IMG/VR virus record: IMGVR_UViG_3300033149_003973
Span: 1-31,669 of that record
DNA length: 31,669 nucleotides
Strand: one strand, 5' to 3'
From: a virus
The translations under genes were made by a program, and so were the position numbers. The notes beneath the pieces are model-generated. The model searched no databases, was not told the DNA's origin, and saw only the letters and a list, made by a program, of their open reading frames with translations. The first letter of the stretch is position 1, and each line of letters starts with the position of its first letter. Positions 14,242 to 19,486 of the stretch are shown here, in pieces.

Positions 14242-14413
14242 GGTCATCGAAGCTCTACCCAACACAAACGTACCCTGTACAATAAACCCACAGGCCGTAC
14301 ACGGTACGTTCAACCACTACAGAAAGGAGGTGAGCAAGATATCCAAATCTCCCTTTATCTACGTAAAAACCTACACTAAGAAGAAGGAAAGGAGGAATAA
14401 GGTATGGCTGTAA
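14156..14413 (+). CDS. Small overlapping gene between Sak4-like and SSB-like genes
   Basis: An 85-residue frame whose ATG at 14156 follows a perfect AGAGGAGGTGAGCGTTG, although both lie inside the 3' end of the ATPase gene (86-base overlap). It also overlaps the next gene by 10 bases. The first 45 residues are polar and helical, the last 25 very basic (KTYTKKKERRNKVWL). A second perfect AAAGGAGGTGAGCAAG occurs inside it at 14321-14336, followed by ATA rather than a usual start codon. The strong SD argues it is translated; function is unknown. Confidence 0.55.
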   Translation: MTDLRTSNDLDRSYSAHTDLTAAILTAIEVIEALPNTNVPCTINPQAVHGTFNHYRKEVSKISKSPFIYVKTYTKKKERRNKVWL

Positions 14414-14823
14414 TTCGTACTAAGTTGAAAGATTTGGCCCAAGGCACCCCGGTTCCGGACGGCGTCTACCACTGCGAGGTAGTCAAACTGGAGGAGACCG
14501 AATTCCAATCCGGCTCCTGGGGGTTTAGTGGCGAACATAAAATCTTAGACGGTGAGCAGCAAAACCGTCGTTTGTTTGAAAACTACATCCTTATTAACGA
14601 GGACGGTGAGCTGTCCGGCGCCGCCTTCAGGTTCGCCCAACTCTACGAAGCCTGCGTAAACGATGAGGTCGAACTGGAGGGTGAGACTGAAGAGGTCAAA
14701 GAGATACTAAGGAACCTTGCCGAGGCGTGCGTAGGCGCCACCTTCACCTGCGAGACTGAGGTTGAACCAGGTGAGGCTGAGTATAGGGATAGGGCAAGGA
14801 TCGTAAGGTACCATAAGGACTAA
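14404..14823 (+). CDS. SSB-like protein (DUF669-type, probable)
   Basis: A 139-residue, acidic, beta-rich protein. The opening PVPDGVYHCEVVKLEETEFQ, the middle EHKILDGEQQNRRLFENYIL, and the acidic C-terminal half resemble phage DUF669 proteins, which are thought to bind single-stranded DNA and lie beside AAA_24/Sak4 ATPases. It would coat single strands for replication and annealing. The ATG follows AAAGGAGGAATAAGGT. Codons are richer in G and C than in the surrounding genes, which often marks a highly expressed gene. The family name is recalled from pattern. Confidence 0.68.
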   Translation: MAVIRTKLKDLAQGTPVPDGVYHCEVVKLEETEFQSGSWGFSGEHKILDGEQQNRRLFENYILINEDGELSGAAFRFAQLYEACVNDEVELEGETEEVKEILRNLAEACVGATFTCETEVEPGEAEYRDRARIVRYHKD

Positions 14824-14841
14824 AAACCTAAGAATTAAAAG

Positions 14842-14931
14842 TTACCGGCACCCTATCTAATTGTGTTATGGCGTTCCCTTCATACTAGTTACGGAGGGTC
14901 GACCCAGGCAAGTTAGGTTAGGGTGCCGGGT
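14842..14931 (+). ncRNA. Predicted structured RNA element B
   Basis: An 11-bp perfect helix CCGGCACCCTA (14845-14855) pairs with TAGGGTGCCGG (14919-14929), then after a small internal loop CTAA (14857-14860) pairs with TTAG (14913-14916). Inside, CCCTTC (14876-14881) pairs with GGAGGG (14893-14898) around an 11-base loop. The element follows the SSB-like stop codon by about 20 bases, with no T-tract after it. It has the same general plan as elements A and C but no clear sequence identity. No known riboswitch motif was seen. Confidence 0.6.
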
Positions 14932-14970
14932 CACCTAAAACCTTTAACATACAAAAAGGACACCCTCACA

Positions 14971-15020
14971 CAAACTTATACAAACTTATACAAACTCACA
15001 CAAACTCATACAAACTCGCT
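14971..15020. repeat. Five 10-bp tandem repeats upstream of an RBS
   Basis: CAAACTTATA is present twice, followed by CAAACTCACA, CAAACTCATA and CAAACTCGCT. The array ends 8 bases before the AAGGAG site of the gene at 15037. Confidence 0.95.
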
Positions 15021-15036
15021 ATAGAAGGAGACCATT

Positions 15037-15225
15037 ATGAAATTACTACTTAGTCTCGGAACACTGACAGGTAGGTCCTTCTTAGGTATTAAAACTCTAA
15101 AGGTATACCTCTACAACCCCTTCAAAAAGCCTTACGCGAAGTTTGGGAACGTGAGACACCTAAGACTTTGTGGCGTAAAATTCGTCTGGGTGAAAAGGAT
15201 AAAAAGGATAAAAAGGAGGCCGTAA
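15037..15225 (+). CDS. Small basic protein, unknown function
   Basis: A 62-residue protein (MKLLLSLGTLTGRSFLGIKT...), strongly basic, with a hydrophobic N-terminus and a C-terminus RIKRIKRRP encoded by a GGATAAAAA tandem repeat. The ATG follows AGAAGGAGACCATT. The terminal repeat also supplies the ribosome-binding site of the next gene, so repeat copy number sets both the tail of this protein and the distance to the next start. No family is recognised. Confidence 0.55.
   Translation: MKLLLSLGTLTGRSFLGIKTLKVYLYNPFKKPYAKFGNVRHLRLCGVKFVWVKRIKRIKRRP
15192..15218. repeat. 9-bp repeat merging into an RBS
   Basis: GGATAAAAA occurs twice (15197-15205, 15206-15214) and continues into GGAGG, the SD of the gene at 15227. 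The preceding GAAAA extends the pattern by half a unit. Confidence 0.85.
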
Positions 15226-15226
15226 A

Positions 15227-15490
15227 ATGTCTGAGCCTGAAATAGACCTAAATCTCGAAAACGAAAACGAAAACGAAAACCTGGAGGAAATTATAGACAT
15301 TAGCATGTACAACTTAGACAACCCTTCAGAATTTGACGAGGATACATATCACAAACTCCGTTTACATGAGCTGCGTAAGTCGAGAAAAGTTAGAAGGCTG
15401 TGTAAGGAATGCGGGTTTGCCGACCTTGTAGATAAGGACATTCGGTTCTGCCCTACCTGCGGCTTCGAACTGGAGGGTTGGAACGACTAA
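15227..15490 (+). CDS. Zinc-ribbon protein with Asn-Glu repeat
   Basis: An 87-residue protein. The acidic N-terminus contains an ENENENEN run encoded by four tandem CGAAAA hexamers (15256-15279). The C-terminus holds a zinc ribbon with C59, C62, C75 and C78 (LCKECGFADLVDKDIRFCPT). Such ribbons bind nucleic acid or protein partners. The ATG follows AAAAAGGAGGCCGTAAA. The acidic tail with a zinc ribbon suggests a protein that interacts with host transcription or repair machinery, but that is inference. Confidence 0.72.
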   Translation: MSEPEIDLNLENENENENLEEIIDISMYNLDNPSEFDEDTYHKLRLHELRKSRKVRRLCKECGFADLVDKDIRFCPTCGFELEGWND

Positions 15491-15513
15491 ATAGTTGAAA
15501 AAAGGAGGTAGCT

Positions 15514-15828
15514 ATGTACAGAGGTCAAACGAGAACACATATAAAAAACATGTGTAGGGGTAAGAACTACCCGTTGTGTAAGATAAGACTTGACGACGGG
15601 AGTATTTGTAATACGCCTATTCGTCCCAAACTATATATAAGCCCTTCAGGTAAGATATCTACTAGACCCTCTGCCAGTTCAATAGAGCTCAACCTCAGGT
15701 ATATGTGTGAGATATGTTATAAGGAACAACGACCAGTAGAACTGGTAGAAACCAAACACAAAAGAGGTCAAATCGACTGCGATTGGAGGGATATGGTATG
15801 TACCGACGTAAGCGTACCCGTATACTAA
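15514..15828 (+). CDS. Cysteine-rich protein, probable zinc binding
   Basis: A 104-residue protein with seven cysteines: C14, C22, C32, C65, C68, C89 and C96. The pairs C22...C32 and C65-x2-C68 (YPLCKIRLDDGSICNTPI, YMCEICYKE) look like one zinc site; C89 and C96 may form part of another. The N-terminus is basic. The ATG follows AAAAAAGGAGGTAGCT. It overlaps the next gene by 31 bases, so expression is coupled. No named family fits. Confidence 0.62.
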   Translation: MYRGQTRTHIKNMCRGKNYPLCKIRLDDGSICNTPIRPKLYISPSGKISTRPSASSIELNLRYMCEICYKEQRPVELVETKHKRGQIDCDWRDMVCTDVSVPVY

Positions 15829-16106
15829 CCTACAACCCAGACATACACGCTAAGAGACTTATTAGGATGTTTGAGAGTTCGGAATGCTGTGGGTGTCCAG
15901 TAACCCGTAAGTTCAAGCCTAGAAACAGACCTATACCCTTAGCACGTAATCCAGAGGCAGAGGGCGTTATGGCTAAGGTATGCCGCCTATGCAAGACATT
16001 TATAAAGGTCCCTATTACAGACTCTTGTCCGTGTCTAGCGCTTGGTAAGGAGGAGGCTGTTAAACGTACATGGATAGCCCTTGAAGAGAAGGGATACCTT
16101 AAATAA
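15798..16106 (+). CDS. Cysteine-rich phage protein, paralogue 1
   Basis: A 102-residue protein with C30/C31/C33, C62-x2-C65 and C77-x-C79 clusters. The C-terminal half (VCRLCKTFIKVPITDSCPC then ALGKEEAVKRTWIALEEKGY) is nearly repeated in the gene at 16596, so the two are paralogues. A C-terminal CPCxxLGxEEAxKRxWxALEE pattern occurs in other small phage proteins, to my memory without assigned function. The ATG at 15798 is preceded by GGAGGG; an upstream TTG overlaps that SD. It probably binds one or two zinc ions. Confidence 0.7.
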   Translation: MYRRKRTRILTYNPDIHAKRLIRMFESSECCGCPVTRKFKPRNRPIPLARNPEAEGVMAKVCRLCKTFIKVPITDSCPCLALGKEEAVKRTWIALEEKGYLK

Positions 16107-16132
16107 AATACAATAAACCGAAAGGAGTTGAA

Positions 16133-16321
16133 ATGGGAGAATTAAGAAATTTAACTGAAGAAAATGTTGAGGAACTAAAGGTAAATCTTAAGCGAATGCA
16201 ACAGGACAACCCGGACCTTGAGTATCGGTTTTTTCAGCAGAATGAGACCGATACATTGGATATAATTACAATCAATGGTCATGTTTTAATAAACAGTGCC
16301 TTCCGAAAAATACCTAGCTGA
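16133..16321 (+). CDS. Small hypothetical protein between paralogues
   Basis: A 62-residue protein (MGELRNLTEENVEELKVNLK...) with a charged helix followed by a short beta-like end (DTLDIITINGHVLINSAF). It starts at the ATG after AAAGGAGTTGAA. Its base composition is more A+T-rich with codons such as AAT, TTT and ATT more frequent than in its neighbours, suggesting separate acquisition. Function unknown. Confidence 0.58.
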   Translation: MGELRNLTEENVEELKVNLKRMQQDNPDLEYRFFQQNETDTLDIITINGHVLINSAFRKIPS

Positions 16322-16345
16322 CCAGTCACTCGAGTCGACTAAAAG

Positions 16346-16567
16346 ATGAAGGAAGTACCAAGACCAGTCATATGTTCGATGTGTGGAAGTAAGATGAAAA
16401 TTAAGGAATGGATGAGCGCATCGCTCAAATACCCTGATACCGATCCCAACCTCCTGATTCCGCATATGAACAGGAGCCATGAGTGTCAAGTGTGTAAACA
16501 TTTGTGGCTTAGCACTGATGATATTTTGTGTGTAGGAAATATACTGGTTTGGCTTGAGATGCCTTGA
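16346..16567 (+). CDS. Small zinc-ribbon protein
   Basis: A 73-residue protein with C10-x2-C13 (VICSMCGSKMKI) and C47-x2-C50 (HECQVCKHLW), a standard four-cysteine zinc ribbon with a 33-residue insertion and a hydrophobic C-terminus. The ATG at 16346 lacks a good SD (AAAAG only), so expression may depend on upstream translation. A long minus-strand frame overlaps it but has no SD and no family. The coordinated cysteines favour this plus-strand call. Confidence 0.6.
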   Translation: MKEVPRPVICSMCGSKMKIKEWMSASLKYPDTDPNLLIPHMNRSHECQVCKHLWLSTDDILCVGNILVWLEMP

Positions 16568-16595
16568 ATAAGATATTAGATTAAGGAGGACTACA

Positions 16596-16907
16596 GTGAA
16601 ATGTAAATACACTAAAGACGACCATGCCAAAAGGATTATCAAATTACTCGAATCTCCGAAGGCGTGTTTCAAGTGCCCAGGACAGACAACCTTCGGACCT
16701 AACCTGTACGTTGCTCCCAGGAGCATTCCTTCTACGATCACAGATGAAGAAGAAATTCCTGTCTCCATCTTACCAAGAGAAGTCTGCTTGGTATGTAGAA
16801 CCTTTGTTGGACTTCTTTTTACAGACAACTGTCCCTGCAATGCCCTTGGAAAGGAGGAAGCTGTCAAACGAACATGGTTAGCCTTAGAGGAAAAGGGTTA
16901 CATATAA
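16596..16907 (+). CDS. Cysteine-rich phage protein, paralogue 2
   Basis: A 103-residue protein starting at GTG, 6 bases after AAGGAGG. Cysteines C24-x2-C27, C64-x2-C67 and C79-x-C81 match those of the gene at 15798; the last 25 residues (ALGKEEAVKRTWLALEEKGY) are almost identical while the middle has diverged. This indicates an old tandem duplication, later split by two unrelated small genes. It ends 16 bases before queD. A link to 7-deazaguanine synthesis or to nucleic acid binding is possible but unproven. Confidence 0.7.
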   Translation: MKCKYTKDDHAKRIIKLLESPKACFKCPGQTTFGPNLYVAPRSIPSTITDEEEIPVSILPREVCLVCRTFVGLLFTDNCPCNALGKEEAVKRTWLALEEKGYI

Positions 16908-16923
16908 AAAAAGGAGGTAAAAG

Positions 16924-17298
16924 ATGAAAACTGTTTTAGGTTATATGACGACGTTCCACGCCGCCCACAAGCTGTCGATGCACACAGGTAAGTGTAAAAA
17001 TCTCCACGGGCATACCTACAGACTCCTAGTGGAGGTGGAGGGTCATCCTAACTATAACAGACACGACCCTTCATACGGTATGATAATAGACTTTAAGGAG
17101 CTTAAACAAATCGTAGAAGGTGTCGTAGAAAAGGTTGACCACACCTATCTCAACGACTCTACTAATACCTACCCAACCGCTGAATTCCTTTGCAGGTGGA
17201 TCTGGGGAGAACTACATGTACACCTCGAACACATACTTAAACGTGTTCGTTTATGGGAGACCGACCACACCTACGCCGAATTCAGAGCGAGGGGTTAA
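16924..17298 (+). CDS. queD: 6-carboxy-5,6,7,8-tetrahydropterin synthase QueD
   Basis: A 124-residue enzyme of the PTPS family that turns dihydroneopterin triphosphate into 6-carboxytetrahydropterin, the second step to preQ0. Zinc ligands H15, H28 and H30 (FHAAHKL, LHGHTY), catalytic C24 (GKCKNLHGH), the VDHTYLND motif (71-78), PTAEF (84-88) and E112 (LWETDH) are all present. The length is normal. The ATG follows AAAAAAAGGAGGTAAAAG. It lies 20 bases upstream of queE and shares its transcript. Confidence 0.95.
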   Translation: MKTVLGYMTTFHAAHKLSMHTGKCKNLHGHTYRLLVEVEGHPNYNRHDPSYGMIIDFKELKQIVEGVVEKVDHTYLNDSTNTYPTAEFLCRWIWGELHVHLEHILKRVRLWETDHTYAEFRARG

Positions 17299-17318
17299 AC
17301 TCAAGAGGAGGGAGAAAG

Positions 17319-17918
17319 ATGACCAAAATTATACCAGTAGCCGAGACGTTCGAAAGCTACCAAGGAGAAGGTAGACATGCGTTCACCCCTATGTTTTTTA
17401 TAAGACTAGCAGGGTGTAACCTAAAGTGTTCGTTTTGCGACACCGACCACAGAACCAGATTGGAGTATGCGGTTGAGGAACTTGTCAGCCTAGCAAGCAG
17501 ATCAGAGCTAAAGTGTATATGTATTACAGGTGGCGAGCCTACTATACATCCTTTACTACGTAAGCTCGTACAAACCCTTTTAGACAAAGGCCATAAGGTG
17601 TACGTAGAAACAAACGGAGTAGAGCCCATACCAGACCTTCCACGAACCTATATATCCTGCTCCCCTAAGGAGATTATGGACCTAACGAACCTCGATAAGG
17701 TTAACGAGTGGAAGGTCTTAATTCCAACCTATAGTAAATGGGTACACCAACTACGTAACCTTGACACCGCGGCCCATAAGTTCGTACAACCAATAGATCC
17801 AGGTGGACGTAAACCCTATCTAGTACGTATAAAAGAAAACCTTGAGCTCTGCGAACCCTACCTGAGGGAGGGATGGAAACTCTCTCTCCAATGGCATAAG
17901 GTGTTCGGCTGGCAGTAA
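17319..17918 (+). CDS. queE: 7-carboxy-7-deazaguanine synthase QueE (radical SAM)
   Basis: A 199-residue radical SAM enzyme that contracts the pterin ring to 7-carboxy-7-deazaguanine. The cluster motif C33-x3-C37-x2-C40 (GCNLKCSFCDTDH), the substrate motif YQGEG with AFTPMFFIRL, and GGEP at 71-74 are clear. The ATG at 17319 follows GAGGAGGGAGAAAG; a longer in-frame extension would overlap queD and has no support. The gene is compact, like phage and minimal QueE proteins. Confidence 0.95.
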   Translation: MTKIIPVAETFESYQGEGRHAFTPMFFIRLAGCNLKCSFCDTDHRTRLEYAVEELVSLASRSELKCICITGGEPTIHPLLRKLVQTLLDKGHKVYVETNGVEPIPDLPRTYISCSPKEIMDLTNLDKVNEWKVLIPTYSKWVHQLRNLDTAAHKFVQPIDPGGRKPYLVRIKENLELCEPYLREGWKLSLQWHKVFGWQ

Positions 17919-17920
17919 TA

Positions 17921-17950
17921 ACAAACTATAACAAACTATAACAAACTATA
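17921..17950. repeat. Three 10-bp tandem repeats between queE and folE
   Basis: ACAAACTATA occurs three times in tandem directly after the queE stop codon and just before the AAAGGAAAGGA site of folE. Because 10 is not a multiple of 3 and each junction gives TAA, three units put a stop codon in every plus-strand frame. Confidence 0.95.
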
Positions 17951-17968
17951 AAAGGAAAGGATGAACGA

Positions 17969-18556
17969 ATGGAAAAAGGACGTCTGGTTTTAGAAAACCT
18001 AACGAAAGAGGGAAAGAAGAAAATACTCAACAAGTTAGAGGACGCCTTCGCCGACATACTAGACGCGCTAGGCGCCCCTGACAACGACCTAAACTTTAGA
18101 GACACCCCTAACAGGTGTGCCAGAGCTCTGTTGGACGACTTCATAGCCGACGACTTCGAAATCAGCGAGTTTGAGGAGGAACCTTTCGACGGTATGATCA
18201 CCTGGCCATCTCACACCGTCTGGACTAGGTGTCCACACCACCTCGAGAGGGTAGGCATAAGAGTCTGTGCGAGTTACATCCCACGCTCCAGTAGAGTCGT
18301 AGGCCTCTCCAAACCTATCCGTCTAATGGACTACCTAGCTAAAGGTTGTATTCTACAGGAGACCTATACCCGTCTCCTAGCCGATGAGATTATGGACCAC
18401 CTAGAACCGGAGGGTTGCGGCGTACATACAGAAGCACGTCACCAATGTATGCAGTGTAGAGGTGTACGTACCCACTCACCAGTACGTATGACAATCCTAC
18501 GTGGCTCGTTTGCCTACAGTCGTTCTATAAAAGAAGAGTTCCTTAGGAATGTTTAA
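17969..18556 (+). CDS. folE: GTP cyclohydrolase I FolE
   Basis: A 195-residue enzyme opening GTP to 7,8-dihydroneopterin triphosphate, the first step of both folate and preQ0 synthesis. Visible motifs: FRDTPNRCARALLDDF (43-58), zinc ligands C88 and H91 in CPHHL, VVGLSK (110-115), and C160 in RHQCMQCRGV, the third ligand. The C-terminal TxxRG-like segment is complete. It follows queE with the same promoter, so the phage supplies its own GTP entry step. The ATG at 17969 follows GGAAAGGATGAACGA; an ATG at 17961 is out of frame. Confidence 0.95.
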   Translation: MEKGRLVLENLTKEGKKKILNKLEDAFADILDALGAPDNDLNFRDTPNRCARALLDDFIADDFEISEFEEEPFDGMITWPSHTVWTRCPHHLERVGIRVCASYIPRSSRVVGLSKPIRLMDYLAKGCILQETYTRLLADEIMDHLEPEGCGVHTEARHQCMQCRGVRTHSPVRMTILRGSFAYSRSIKEEFLRNV

Positions 18557-18568
18557 TAGGTTTTATTA

Positions 18569-18680
18569 GGTTGTACGGAGCCCCGACTAGCCGGGAGAGT
18601 GTGGCGTTGGGGGTGTACCCGTCCGATGTGCGGCCACTGCAGAATTCGGGTTGCTGGAAGGGGCTCCATAACCCTTTTTT
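18569..18680 (+). ncRNA. Predicted structured RNA element C, possible attenuator
   Basis: GGAGCCCC (18577-18584) pairs with GGGGCTCC (18660-18667), extended by GGTT/AACC (18569-18572, 18670-18673). The 75-base interior contains GTGGC/GCCAC (18601-18605, 18633-18637) and a GGG-TGTA-CCC hairpin (18611-18620). Six T residues follow at 18675-18680, so the outer helix could end transcription, and the DUF3310-type gene begins 12 bases later. An alternative fold could allow readthrough, as in an attenuator. The 8-bp end helix recalls a tRNA acceptor stem, but no T-loop is present. No Rfam-like family is recognised. Confidence 0.58.
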
Positions 18681-18692
18681 GGGGGGTTTAAA

Positions 18693-18896
18693 ATGAAATA
18701 CTACAAAAAGGGTAAGATAGAAGTTATAGACTTTATAGTCGACCAACAACTCGGCTTTCGGGAGGGTAATGTAGTCAAATACATTTGTAGGTATAAACAT
18801 AAAAGCCGTTCTCGTAAACACCGACTACAAGACTTGCGTAAGGCTAGACACTATATACAGATGTTAATTGACGAGTACGAAACAGCCTTAGGTTGA
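18693..18896 (+). CDS. DUF3310 (SaV-like) small protein
   Basis: A 67-residue protein with the DUF3310 pattern: YYKKGKIEVIDFIVDQQLGF, EGNVVKYICRYKHK, DLRKARHYIQMLIDEY. The family is common in phages and linked by annotation to nucleotide metabolism or kinases, without proven function. The ATG lies after GGGGGG and the T6 run of structured element C. Its stop codon lies in the first unit of a 10-bp tandem repeat. Confidence 0.78.
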   Translation: MKYYKKGKIEVIDFIVDQQLGFREGNVVKYICRYKHKSRSRKHRLQDLRKARHYIQMLIDEYETALG

Positions 18897-18930
18897 TTTA
18901 GGTTGATTTAGGTTAATTTAGGTTGATTAA
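18891..18930. repeat. Four 10-bp tandem repeats carrying a stop codon
   Basis: GGTTGATTTA, GGTTGATTTA, GGTTAATTTA and GGTTGATTAA follow each other. The first holds the stop codon of the DUF3310-type gene and the last merges with AAGGAGG, the SD of the next gene. Confidence 0.93.
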
Positions 18931-18940
18931 GGAGGTCGAA

Positions 18941-19186
18941 ATGAAACCTAGGTATGAAATCAGACTAATTGACGACGATTGGATCTTAACGGAGTTCCAC
19001 GCAAACTCCGACAAAATCAAAGCCCAGATCATTTTGACTAACGAGGAGGCTGTTGCAATCTGTCGTCATATTCTACGATACAACCTTGGAGGCGTAAATG
19101 GACGGGAGAAAGGCAACGAGTTACCCAAACATATCAAAGCAGCCTACGGTATTTTACGACCTATTCAAATTAAATCGGAGGCGTAA
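18941..19186 (+). CDS. Hypothetical protein, 81 residues
   Basis: An 81-residue protein (MKPRYEIRLIDDDWILTEFH...) with an N-terminal beta hairpin-like region and a helical C-terminus (NEEAVAICRHILRYNLGG). It starts at the ATG after AAGGAGGTCGAA; an in-frame upstream start would lie within the tandem repeat. Its stop codon abuts the start of the HTH gene. No recognised family. Confidence 0.6.
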   Translation: MKPRYEIRLIDDDWILTEFHANSDKIKAQIILTNEEAVAICRHILRYNLGGVNGREKGNELPKHIKAAYGILRPIQIKSEA

Positions 19187-19486
19187 ATGGACGAGAGGAA
19201 GGAACAACTCGAATACCTTTATTATGATTGCAAGATGTCTATAAGCCAAATGGCTCGCCACCTACATATGAAACCCCCAACTCTCTACAGAGAGTTGCGA
19301 CAACTAGGAATAAAGATGCGACCCAGAGGCGGCCCTAACAAACCAAGAATCTTAGAGAACCTAGAGCGAGATGGCCTGGACGTTATGCAAATTATAAAGG
19401 AGGCTGGGAACTTGGATAAGGCAGCCGTTCGTCTAGGCGTAAGTCGAGGAACCCTTTACAAGTGGTTGAAAAGGAGGACACGATGA
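19187..19486 (+). CDS. Protein with two helix-turn-helix motifs
   Basis: A 99-residue basic protein with two HTH-like segments: MSISQMARHLHMKPPTLYRE (17-36) and NLDKAAVRLGVSRGTLYKWL (75-94), joined by an RPRGGPNKPR linker. Such tandem HTH proteins act as transcription regulators or as DNA-binding adaptors in phages. The ATG comes right after the previous stop and GGAGGCG. Its TGA overlaps the polymerase ATG by one base pair step (ATGA), so both are translated together. It is a candidate for the regulator binding the palindromes at 8967-9138, but nothing shows this directly. Confidence 0.72.
   Translation: MDERKEQLEYLYYDCKMSISQMARHLHMKPPTLYRELRQLGIKMRPRGGPNKPRILENLERDGLDVMQIIKEAGNLDKAAVRLGVSRGTLYKWLKRRTR

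Noticed and set aside
16286-16867. Minus-strand open frame of 193 residues
   Set aside because: It lies opposite two plus-strand genes with zinc-binding cysteines and, for one, a strong SD; it lacks an SD and runs against the operon.
18577-18667. Element C as a tRNA gene
   Set aside because: It has an acceptor-like 8-bp helix, but no T-arm with GTTCRANYC, no recognisable anticodon arm and no CCA end.
10767-18680. Structured elements as preQ1 riboswitches
   Set aside because: None shows the short C-rich loop hairpin with A-rich tail of preQ1-I, and I could not fit the larger preQ1 classes; they also do not all precede que genes.
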